Made by a program: the position numbers and the translations under genes. Below, piece by piece: positions 27,346-34,569 of a DNA stretch of 64,000 nucleotides. Origin of the DNA: an uncultured Dialister sp. (GTDB taxonomy: Bacteria > Bacillota > Negativicutes > Veillonellales > Dialisteraceae). Where the stretch lies: NCBI GenBank assembly GCA_900541485.1, contig UQJW01000002.1, positions 1 to 64,000 on the forward strand, read 5' to 3'. Each line of letters starts with the position of its first letter. Positions within the stretch are counted from its first letter, which is position 1. Under the pieces are notes generated by a model. It was not told the DNA's origin, did no database searches, and saw only the letters and a program-made list of their open reading frames with translations.

Positions 27346-27476
27346 TGCACTTACAGATTTTAATACGTTATCAAAAAAATAGCAGACTGCTCTTATTTTT
27401 ATTTTTAAACTTACTGCAAAACATCTGATTTTTATAAATTCTGTTATCTTCTATCACGCCGGGTTTCTTTATTGCA

Positions 27477-27510
27477 TAAAAAAACAGCAGTAGATTATAG
27501 CTACCGCTGT
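27477..27510 (-). terminator. Intrinsic terminator after rpsO
   Basis: A 10-bp stem (27484-27493 with 27501-27510, one G-U) with a 7-nt loop, followed on the minus strand by a T run. Confidence 0.9.
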
Positions 27511-27526
27511 TCCTGTTTCGTATTTC

Positions 27527-27796
27527 TTACTTCAGGCGAAGTCCGAGCTTTTCACCAAGCACTCTGTATCTTTCAATATCACTACGACGAAGGTAGTCCA
27601 ACATATTTCTACGCTGTCCGACCAATTTAAGTAATCCGCGACGGGAATGATGATCCTTTTTGTGACTTTTCAGATGTTCTGTCAAAAGTGCAATTCTTTT
27701 GGAAAGGATTGCAATCTGCACTTCCGGAGATCCCGTATCCCCTTCATGAACTGCATACTGCTCAATAATTTGTTTTTTTTCTGCTGCATCTAACAT
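27527..27796 (-). CDS. rpsO: 30S ribosomal protein S15
   Basis: An 89-residue uS15, exactly the family length. Typical segments are [39 protein letters not shown] and [11 protein letters not shown]. It binds the 16S central domain. The start at 27796 has AGGAGG upstream; the longer open frame runs into the leader. A strong promoter and a structured leader precede it, compatible with S15 autoregulation. Confidence 0.97.
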   Translation of the reverse strand: MLDAAEKKQIIEQYAVHEGDTGSPEVQIAILSKRIALLTEHLKSHKKDHHSRRGLLKLVGQRRNMLDYLRRSDIERYRVLGEKLGLRLK

Positions 27797-27821
27797 AATA
27801 ATGCCTCCTATAAATAAATTG

Positions 27822-27866
27822 CTGTATCTAAGTGATCCGCCGGAGAGTCGAAATCCCTGGATACAG
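27822..27866 (-). promoter_or_regulatory. Structured rpsO leader, possible S15 autoregulatory RNA
   Basis: CTGTATC and GATACAG (7 bp) close a 31-nt internal region that can form a GGGA/TCTC-containing helix, between the promoter and ribosome-binding site. S15 binding to its own leader is known in several bacteria with unrelated structures, so this is a candidate only. Confidence 0.4.
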
Positions 27867-27880
27867 TTCACATAAATGAA

Positions 27881-27909
27881 ATTATACACACATTACTTCT
27901 TTTTTTCAA
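27881..27909 (-). promoter_or_regulatory. Promoter of rpsO
   Basis: Minus-strand TTGAAA-N17-TATAAT, near consensus, giving a leader of about 78 nt. It overlaps the region just after the ABC ATPase gene. Confidence 0.8.
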
Positions 27910-27912
27910 GTA

Positions 27913-28707
27913 TTAACTCAAAATCATCTTATCGCTTAAATCATTTGCGTTTTCTTCGAATTTCTTGAGAAGTATTTCTATGGTCAATTCTTTTTTCTCT
28001 TCCGGTGCATAATCGGCAATAATCCGGCCGTTATTCATCATGATCAAGCGGTTTCCATAGGTCAAAGCATCTTTCATATTATGAGTAATCATGAGCGTTG
28101 TCAGTTTCTGTTCCTGTACAATCTCATTGGTCAGTTTTAAAACCTTATCTGCCGTTTTAGGATCCAATGCGGCGGTCGGTTCGTCGAGCAAGAGAATATC
28201 CGGCCTTTTCAGTGTCGCCATGAGCAAGGTTACGGCTTGTCTTTGCCCTCCGGAAAGAAGTCCTATTCTTGTTTCAAGCCTGTCTTCCAACCCTAAGTCC
28301 AGCCGGGTAAGCATCTTTTTGTAATCGGCATGATCATTTTCAGAGAAGGCCCATTTTAATCTTCTGCGTTCCCCACGACGGGCTGCGAGCAAGAGGTTTT
28401 CTTCCAACTGCATGCCGCCTGCTGTTCCTTTCATGGGATCCTGGAACACTCGTCCAATAAATTTTGCTCTTTCAGATTCGCTCATCCGGGTGATGTCGGT
28501 ATCGTTAATTTTTATATTGCCCTTATCAGGAATATATGCCCCTGCAATCGAGTTAAGCAATGTACTTTTCCCGGCACCATTACCACCGATTACCGTGCAG
28601 AAATCACCGTCATTCAAGACAAGGGACACATTAGTAAGTGCCTTTTTTTCATTGGGTGTTCCGGGAAAGAAAGTTTTGCTGATACTGTCTATATGCAGCA
28701 TAATCAT
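27913..28707 (-). CDS. ABC transporter ATP-binding protein (COG1101-type importer)
   Basis: A 264-residue ATPase with Walker A GGNGAGKSTLLN, Q-loop VFQDPMKGT, signature LLSGGQRQAVTLLM (degenerate LSGGQ present), Walker B ILLLDEPTAALD, and the H-loop MITHNMKDAL. With its neighbouring permease and two binding proteins it forms an importer of the TrpXYZ/branched-chain-like type; tryptophan, tyrosine or other small ligands have been proposed for such systems. The start overlaps the permease stop. ATG 28707 is listed; ATG 28701 is nearly as good. Confidence 0.9.
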   Translation of the reverse strand: MIMLHIDSISKTFFPGTPNEKKALTNVSLVLNDGDFCTVIGGNGAGKSTLLNSIAGAYIPDKGNIKINDTDITRMSESERAKFIGRVFQDPMKGTAGGMQLEENLLLAARRGERRRLKWAFSENDHADYKKMLTRLDLGLEDRLETRIGLLSGGQRQAVTLLMATLKRPDILLLDEPTAALDPKTADKVLKLTNEIVQEQKLTTLMITHNMKDALTYGNRLIMMNNGRIIADYAPEEKKELTIEILLKKFEENANDLSDKMILS

Positions 28708-29585
28708 CCCACCTTTTCCATTCTTACTTTATCTTTAATTAAAGGAAGTGCCAATGCATTCATGACAATAATGGCAGTAAATAATTTCAAATCATTGGGT
28801 GGCATGCCAAGGTAAAGAACAACGGCTATAACAATTCTGTAGATAACTGATCCTAAAATAACAGCCATAAGCGAAGATGAAAAGCTGTCAGCCCCTAAAA
28901 TAACTTCTCCAATGATTACGGACGCCAATCCTATTACGATAGTTCCAATCCCCATTCCGACATCAGCAAATCCATTATTCTGTGCAACCACGGCTCCGCA
29001 TAAACCGATAAGTCCATTGCTCAGGCAGAGTCCGAGGATAATCATGGAATCTGTATCCACACCTTGGGCACGAACCATTTGCGGGTTATCCCCTGTTGCA
29101 CGAATGCACATTCCCAGTTCTGTACCAAAAAACCAATAAATAAATACTGCAATAATCAATATGAAAAGAGTGGGCACAATAAATGAAGCTACCGACGGAC
29201 TGACATGAAAAATTCCGGCAGTGAACGAAAAAATTGTATCTGCTCTGAGAAGTGAAATATTCGCTTTACCCATTACGTGCAAATTGATTGAATAGAGTGC
29301 TATCATGGTCAAAATTCCCGATAAAATCGCAGGAATTTTCAATTTTGTATATAAAACGCCTGTAACAGAACCTGCTAATATGCCTCCTGCCATGGCTCCC
29401 AAAACTGCCCACAAGGGACTTGCCCCGGCAGAAATCAAAGATGCTGCAATAGCTGCGCCTAATGGAAAACTCCCCTCACAAGTCATGTCCGGTACATCAA
29501 GTACTCGGAAAGATAAAAATACACCGATGGCAAGCATGGACCACATAAGCCCTTGCGCCACTGTAGAAATCACTAAATCTCCCAT
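28704..29585 (-). CDS. ABC transporter permease (COG4120, branched-chain-like)
   Basis: A 293-residue inner-membrane protein with about eight hydrophobic segments. It has the LivH/RbsC-type fold and the cytoplasmic coupling-loop stretch FGTELGMCIRATGDNPQMVR. It is encoded between the binding proteins and the ATPase, overlapping the latter by 4 nt and following the binding protein by 22 nt. Only one permease gene is present, so a homodimer is expected. Confidence 0.9.
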   Translation of the reverse strand: MGDLVISTVAQGLMWSMLAIGVFLSFRVLDVPDMTCEGSFPLGAAIAASLISAGASPLWAVLGAMAGGILAGSVTGVLYTKLKIPAILSGILTMIALYSINLHVMGKANISLLRADTIFSFTAGIFHVSPSVASFIVPTLFILIIAVFIYWFFGTELGMCIRATGDNPQMVRAQGVDTDSMIILGLCLSNGLIGLCGAVVAQNNGFADVGMGIGTIVIGLASVIIGEVILGADSFSSSLMAVILGSVIYRIVIAVVLYLGMPPNDLKLFTAIIVMNALALPLIKDKVRMEKVG

Positions 29586-29607
29586 TCATTCCACCTCTGA
29601 AAAATCT

Positions 29608-30639
29608 CTACGGTCTTGCATTCTGTCCGTCATAGAGGTAAAGCTTTCTTGCCTTTTGCCATATGTCATTCGGCAATACAATGCCTAACTCTTTTGCGAC
29701 AGACATATTTACAATCCAATCAGGATCCATTTGTTTTGTTATCGAAATCTCAAAAGGCTTTTTCTCTCCTTTTAAAAGTTCTGACGCCATTCTACCGCCG
29801 CTGAATCCCATGCGGTAATATTCCGCAGAAACAGACAAAAGTGCCCCCTTCTTTACCATTTCTGCATTTTCACCGATAACAGGAATTTTATAACTTCTTA
29901 AAATAGTTACGATTTTTTCAAAAGAAGTTTGTATTTTTTCATCAGCCGGAATATAAACTGCATCGACATTCCCTTTGAACTTCTTTACCTGGCTTTCTAT
30001 TCCCGTGTTTTTATCAAAAGCAATTTCAAAAAGCCGGATACCCTTTTTTTCTCCCACTTCACGGAGCATATTCAGCTGTGTCACTGCTTCTTCATCTTCC
30101 GGATTGAATATAATACCCAAAGATTTTACAGGAAAAATTTTTGTTGCCATTCGTACCTGATTCAATATCAGGGGCATATCGCCAATTCCCGTCAAATTAT
30201 ACTTATCCTCAAAAGCAGGGTCACTCTTCATCTGAAATGCACCGACTCCTACAACAGGAATCACTTCAGTTTCTTTGATTACAGCTTTTGTCGCTTCTGT
30301 TCCAACAGAAATAATTAAGTCAGGTTTTTCATGCACTATTTTTTTTGCCTGTGTTTCCATTTGCACGAGATTCCCTTGGCCATTAATTATTTCCAAATGG
30401 ATATTCTTTTTTTCCGTATATCCTTTAGATTCTAAAGCAGCTATAATTCCCTGTTTCATTTTTTCATGTACTGGAAAAGAGTTTTCCTGAAAAAGAGTAA
30501 CCTGATACATGCTTTTATGAGGAACTGGTTTTATTTTTTGTTTTGCTTCAGAATTATCATGAACGATAAATGTAAATATTGCGGCCGCAATCACTGCTAA
30601 AAGTAATGATAAGCGCCAATACCGCCTGATTGCGGTCAT
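29608..30639 (-). CDS. ABC transporter substrate-binding protein, membrane-anchored (COG2984)
   Basis: A 343-residue type-I periplasmic binding-fold protein (ABC_sub_bind family): KPDLIISVGTEATKAV, VKSLGIIFNPEDEEAV, VDAVYIPADEKI, IPVIGENAEMV. The N-terminal hydrophobic segment (residues about 8-26) lacks a lipobox cysteine, so it is predicted to be either membrane-anchored or cleaved by signal peptidase I. It directly follows a second, lipoprotein-type member of the same family (22-nt gap), suggesting duplication and divergence. AGAAAGGA lies upstream. Confidence 0.87.
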   Translation of the reverse strand: MTAIRRYWRLSLLLAVIAAAIFTFIVHDNSEAKQKIKPVPHKSMYQVTLFQENSFPVHEKMKQGIIAALESKGYTEKKNIHLEIINGQGNLVQMETQAKKIVHEKPDLIISVGTEATKAVIKETEVIPVVGVGAFQMKSDPAFEDKYNLTGIGDMPLILNQVRMATKIFPVKSLGIIFNPEDEEAVTQLNMLREVGEKKGIRLFEIAFDKNTGIESQVKKFKGNVDAVYIPADEKIQTSFEKIVTILRSYKIPVIGENAEMVKKGALLSVSAEYYRMGFSGGRMASELLKGEKKPFEISITKQMDPDWIVNMSVAKELGIVLPNDIWQKARKLYLYDGQNARP

Positions 30640-30661
30640 TATTTTATCCTTTCTCTTCTAC

Positions 30662-31657
30662 TTAAATCAATTCCGCTCTTTCTAAAACCGCCTGCGGAAT
30701 TTTTATGCCTAACCTTTCCATTTCCGCTTTATTAATATATAATCCGGATTTATCAGCGCCTTCAACAGGAATATCTTTGATTTGCTTTTTCCCTTCCAAG
30801 ATGTCGGCTGCCATCAATCCTGCCTTATGTCCGATGTCATAAAAACTGATTGATTCCGATGCAAGTACACCGGATCTTACATGTCCGACTTCAGCACCGT
30901 AAACCGGAATTTTCTCCTTATCGGCTATCGCCATGACGGTAGGAATAGATGACGCAATTATATTATCTGTAGGAATAAAAACGGCATCTACCTTTCCTCC
31001 CAGAAATCCCTCTGCTACCTGTTGCACATCGTTTACTGAATTAACCGTCAATTCAACCAATTCTATTCCTAACGGCTCGCAGGCTTCTTTAAGCTTTTTA
31101 GCTTGAATTACGGAATTGATTTCACTGGAGTTATAAATTGTCCCCAGTTTTTTTATATTCGGTGTTATTTCTTTTATGAGCAACAACTGTTTTTCCAGCG
31201 GTCCTCGATCATTCGTACCTGTTATATTCGAATCGGGACTCTTTTCTGACTTCATCAGCTTAGCACTTTCATAATCGGAAATTGCTGTGCATATAATGGG
31301 TATTTCAGCAGTAGCATTGGCCATCGCCTGTGCCGCCGGAGTAGAAATTGCACAGATTAAATTATACTTCCCTGATACGAACCTGTTCGCGATTGACCGC
31401 AAATTCGACTGGTCTCCCTGGGCATTTTGCTGATCAATATCAACCTTATCCTTGAGCCCTCTCTCCACAAGTGCATCGATAAATCCTTTATTTGCCTCAT
31501 CAAGAGCCGGGTGCTGTACGATTTGTACTATCCCCACCTTCAGATGTCCGTCACCTTTGGCGATTCCTGAGTCTTTTCCACACCCGCTCATGCAACCGGC
31601 TACACAGAGCCCTATCGCACCGGCCAATACCCATTTTTTCCATTTACTTACTACCAT
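30662..31657 (-). CDS. ABC transporter substrate-binding lipoprotein (COG2984)
   Basis: A 331-residue binding protein of the ABC_sub_bind family with a signal peptide and lipobox-like CVAGC or MSGC around residues 20-25, followed by KVGIVQIVQHPALDEANKGF, typical of TrpX-like proteins. Later segments ICAISTPAAQAMA, IKKLGTIYNSSE and VDAVFIPTDNII match its downstream paralogue. The start at 31657 is chosen for GAGGAG upstream and a proper signal peptide. It is the first gene of the four-gene ABC operon. Confidence 0.9.
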   Translation of the reverse strand: MVVSKWKKWVLAGAIGLCVAGCMSGCGKDSGIAKGDGHLKVGIVQIVQHPALDEANKGFIDALVERGLKDKVDIDQQNAQGDQSNLRSIANRFVSGKYNLICAISTPAAQAMANATAEIPIICTAISDYESAKLMKSEKSPDSNITGTNDRGPLEKQLLLIKEITPNIKKLGTIYNSSEINSVIQAKKLKEACEPLGIELVELTVNSVNDVQQVAEGFLGGKVDAVFIPTDNIIASSIPTVMAIADKEKIPVYGAEVGHVRSGVLASESISFYDIGHKAGLMAADILEGKKQIKDIPVEGADKSGLYINKAEMERLGIKIPQAVLERAELI

Positions 31658-31711
31658 TCTGCCACGCTCCTCTTCTACAAAATACTTCAATAATAAAATT
31701 AACTTCCGTTT

Positions 31712-31720
31712 ATTGTAGCA
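31712..31720 (-). promoter_or_regulatory. Extended -10 promoter of the ABC transporter operon
   Basis: Minus-strand TGC-TACAAT about 55 nt upstream of the first binding protein. No strong -35, and no riboswitch-like structure is evident in the leader. Confidence 0.45.
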
Positions 31721-31780
31721 TAAAACAAATAAATGAACCACAGAAATCAAATAACCCGTTACAATAGCACTTTAAAATAT

Positions 31781-31807
31781 AAAAAATACACCCCCTGGAG
31801 GAGTGTA
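31781..31807 (-). terminator. Intrinsic terminator after rpmF
   Basis: An 8-bp stem TACACTCC/GGGGTGTA with a 5-nt loop, followed by TTTTTT on the minus strand. It lies 13 nt after the rpmF stop. Confidence 0.85.
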
Positions 31808-31820
31808 CTTATTTTGAAAA

Positions 31821-32006
31821 TTAACCTTCGGTTTTTGCCTGAATAACTGATTTTCCTTTATAGAAACCACAAATCGGACATACATGATGAGGTAAAACCA
31901 TAGCATGGCACTGTGGGCATTCTACAAGACCCGGAACGGTCAATTTCCAATTGGCACGTCTTTTATCACGACGAGATCTTGAATGTTTGCTCTTTGGTAC
32001 TGGCAT
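31821..32006 (-). CDS. rpmF: 50S ribosomal protein L32
   Basis: A 61-residue bL32 beginning MPVPKSKHSRSRRDKRRA. It keeps the zinc-ribbon cysteines CPQC and CPIC with PHHVCPICG, so this is the zinc-binding form. AGGAGG precedes ATG 32006. A consensus promoter and a terminator make it a single-gene unit; no yceD-type (DUF177) gene precedes it. Confidence 0.96.
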   Translation of the reverse strand: MPVPKSKHSRSRRDKRRANWKLTVPGLVECPQCHAMVLPHHVCPICGFYKGKSVIQAKTEG

Positions 32007-32072
32007 TTCTTGCACCTCCTTACCGATCGGACCATTTATCGTCTGCTATATTCACTAGCACTTAACTTCCCT

Positions 32073-32101
32073 ATTATACGAGACAGAAATTTGATTGTCA
32101 A
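32073..32101 (-). promoter_or_regulatory. Consensus promoter of rpmF
   Basis: Minus-strand TTGACA-N17-TATAAT, a full consensus match, directly after the padR stop. Confidence 0.88.
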
Positions 32102-32125
32102 TATCGGAACGATTGAAGTGACAGG

Positions 32126-32530
32126 TTACTTCTTATCTCCAAATTCGTTCTGTATGGTATTAATAAATGCTCTGATATTTACCAGCCAATCAAGAACTTT
32201 TTGCCGCGTGTATTCCGCTGCACTTTCCCCTTTTTCTGTAATGCTGTAAATACGTTTGCTTCTCCTGTCCGGCGCATCCCATTCACTGACTACATATCCT
32301 TTGCTTTCCATATAGCGGAGCACAGGATACAATTCATTAGGATTAGGACGATATACATTATTTGTACGGGTATATATTTCTTTTTCAATCTTATTCCCAT
32401 AACTGCTTTCCCTGCGTAAGATATCAAGAACAAATGTAGCAGTTAACAGCCTTTTCCATTGTTTACGCCTTACTAATTCATCGACTTCCGTTTTATAATC
32501 ATCAGACAATACATTTTTTGTGCCTTTCAT
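32126..32530 (-). CDS. PadR family transcriptional regulator
   Basis: A 134-residue winged-helix protein: TATFVLDILRRESSYGNKI (first helices), recognition region NPNELYPVLRYMESKGYV, and wing DRRSKRIYSITEKG. This is the PadR pattern, with a short C-terminal dimerisation helix. PadR proteins usually repress an adjacent detoxification or efflux gene. Here the neighbours are rpmF and uvrC, so its target is not obvious from context, but its own promoter contains an inverted repeat suggesting autoregulation. AGGAGG precedes ATG 32530. Confidence 0.88.
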   Translation of the reverse strand: MKGTKNVLSDDYKTEVDELVRRKQWKRLLTATFVLDILRRESSYGNKIEKEIYTRTNNVYRPNPNELYPVLRYMESKGYVVSEWDAPDRRSKRIYSITEKGESAAEYTRQKVLDWLVNIRAFINTIQNEFGDKK

Positions 32531-32606
32531 TATTTAATGCCTCCTTATTTTAATATAAAACGACAAAAGCAAATATCAATCTTATCAATTTCATCTGTAC
32601 TTTAAA

Positions 32607-32635
32607 AGTATATATGATTAATTCATATATTACAA
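32607..32635 (-). promoter_or_regulatory. Promoter of padR
   Basis: Minus-strand TTGTAA-N17-TATACT, about 75 nt upstream of the padR ATG. Its spacer is largely filled by an inverted repeat (32610-32630). Confidence 0.6.
32610..32630. repeat. Inverted repeat, candidate PadR operator
   Basis: Perfect 8-bp arms ATATATGA and TCATATAT around a 5-nt centre, lying between the -35 and -10 of the padR promoter. Placement fits a repressor site that blocks RNA polymerase. Confidence 0.6.
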
Positions 32636-32711
32636 TATAATAATAACAAATTCTAATAACTCTTTTCTATAACTTAACCTTATTAATATCTTTTATGATG
32701 GATATTTCTTT

Positions 32712-34568
32712 TTATTTTTCCAGTTCTTCTCCTTGTAAAACCATCATTTTCTCATCTTTTCTCATTCTGAAAAAGCGGTACACCCGTTCCGCCACCGTTT
32801 TATTCATGCCCTTCACCAAAGATAATTCTTCCACGGATGCTTTTTTCATTTCATCAAGAGAACGGAACGCGTGCCACAACGCATTTCTCCGGTGAGGTCC
32901 TATTCCCGGTATATGATCCAGAATAGATTCTGTATTTCGCTTTGAAATCCATTTACGGTGGTAAGAAATAACAAAGCGATGAGCTTCATCACGAATAAAT
33001 TGAAGTAAACGGAGTACCGGCTCGTGAGAATCAACAACAATCGGTTTATTACTTCCCTCTACATATATTTCTTCCATTCTCTTTGCCATACCGATAACAG
33101 GGGCGTCAATTCTGCATTCGCGAATCACAGGCAATGCCGCATGAAGTTGTCCTTGTCCCCCGTCAAGGACAATCAGGTCCGGTTTGGCCCAGTCTTTTTC
33201 TTTTCCATACCGTCGGTGCATAATCTCCGCCATTGATTTAAAATCATCGGGAGTGCCTTGTGTTGTTTGCAATTTAAATTTACGATATTCTTTTTTATCA
33301 GGTTTTCCATTTTCAAAAACGACCATTGAGCCAGTTGTTTCAGCTCCCTGGTTGTGAGAAATATCAAAGCATTCCATTCTTTCCGGTAACTTTGGCAGGC
33401 CGAGTAATTCCTTCAACTTTTTCAACGCACCTTGCTCGCGTGCATCCCGGTATTCCCATTGCAGTTTTTTATCTGACAGATATTTCATGGCATTCGTCTT
33501 TGCCATTTCTTTCAAGCGCCTTTTGAACCCTCTTTCAGGTACATAAATTTTGACTTCGCTCCCACGCATACGGGAAAGCCAACTCTCCAGCAAAAGATGC
33601 TCCCCCGGCAGGACAGGAAGAATTAATTCTTTGGGAACAGCCGTCTGACGTCCTCCATAAAAATCTTTTATAAAAGCAGTCATAACCGCATCATCTGACT
33701 CGCTGACGGTGTCTGCTATGCTGAAATTTTCTTTCCCTATCATTTTCCCGTATCGTATATAAAATATCTCAAGACCGACATGATTATCCTGTCTCGCCAT
33801 GCCTACTACATCAAAATCCCCTTCTTTAGCCACTATATTTTGCTTTTGCCGGACCTGTTCGACCGCTTTTAACTGGTCTCTATATAGCGCTGCTTTTTCG
33901 AAATCCAGATGGGTAGCCGCTTCAGTCATACGCTCCCGGATATCTTTTGTCAGCGATGTATTTTTCCCTTCAAATAAATCACATATACTCGTTACATACC
34001 CCTTATATTCTTCCTCTGTACACAAATTTCCACAGGGGGCACAGCACAGATTCATGTGATACTGCAGGCATGGCCTTTGTACTTTCATACTGCGGCAGGT
34101 ACGTACAGGATACAGTTTCCTGATTAAACTCAATGTTTTCCTGAGACTTCCCACATCTGTAAAAGGTCCGAAATATTTTGCTTTATCATCTCTTCTTATG
34201 TTACGGGTAATAAAAATACGGGGCCATTTTTCTTGTACGGTAATCTTCACATATGGATAAGACTTATCATCACGTAAGGAAATATTATATTTCGGATGAA
34301 GTTCTTTAATCAGGTTACATTCTAAAATCAAAGCTTCCATCTCAGTCGCAGTCATCGTAATATCTAAATCATCGGCATGACGAATCATCGCTGCCACCTT
34401 CGGTGACCGCTTCTTATCTGCCCTTACATACGAGCGGACTCTGTTCCTCAGGTTAACAGCCTTGCCTACGTATATAACACGACCATTTTTATCTTTCCAG
34501 CGATAAACTCCCGGCGAACCGGGAAGTCTTTCCACTTTCGCCCGAATTTTATCATTAACGTCAATCAT
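32712..34568 (-). CDS. uvrC: UvrABC system protein C
   Basis: A 618-residue excinuclease that makes both incisions in nucleotide excision repair. Domains: an N-terminal GIY-YIG nuclease (GSPGVYRWKDKNGRVIYVGK, residues about 17-36), a cysteine-bearing segment around residue 160-185 (TCRSMKVQRPCLQYH, CCAPCGNLC), a UVR domain near HLDFEKAALYRDQL, an RNase H-like C-terminal nuclease (ECFDISHNQGAE; LIVLDGGQGQL), and a helix-hairpin-helix end (ILDHIPGIGPHRRNAL). It starts 1 nt after the uvrA stop, as last gene of uvrB-uvrA-uvrC. Confidence 0.97.
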   Translation of the reverse strand: MIDVNDKIRAKVERLPGSPGVYRWKDKNGRVIYVGKAVNLRNRVRSYVRADKKRSPKVAAMIRHADDLDITMTATEMEALILECNLIKELHPKYNISLRDDKSYPYVKITVQEKWPRIFITRNIRRDDKAKYFGPFTDVGSLRKTLSLIRKLYPVRTCRSMKVQRPCLQYHMNLCCAPCGNLCTEEEYKGYVTSICDLFEGKNTSLTKDIRERMTEAATHLDFEKAALYRDQLKAVEQVRQKQNIVAKEGDFDVVGMARQDNHVGLEIFYIRYGKMIGKENFSIADTVSESDDAVMTAFIKDFYGGRQTAVPKELILPVLPGEHLLLESWLSRMRGSEVKIYVPERGFKRRLKEMAKTNAMKYLSDKKLQWEYRDAREQGALKKLKELLGLPKLPERMECFDISHNQGAETTGSMVVFENGKPDKKEYRKFKLQTTQGTPDDFKSMAEIMHRRYGKEKDWAKPDLIVLDGGQGQLHAALPVIRECRIDAPVIGMAKRMEEIYVEGSNKPIVVDSHEPVLRLLQFIRDEAHRFVISYHRKWISKRNTESILDHIPGIGPHRRNALWHAFRSLDEMKKASVEELSLVKGMNKTVAERVYRFFRMRKDEKMMVLQGEELEK

Positions 34569-34569
34569 T

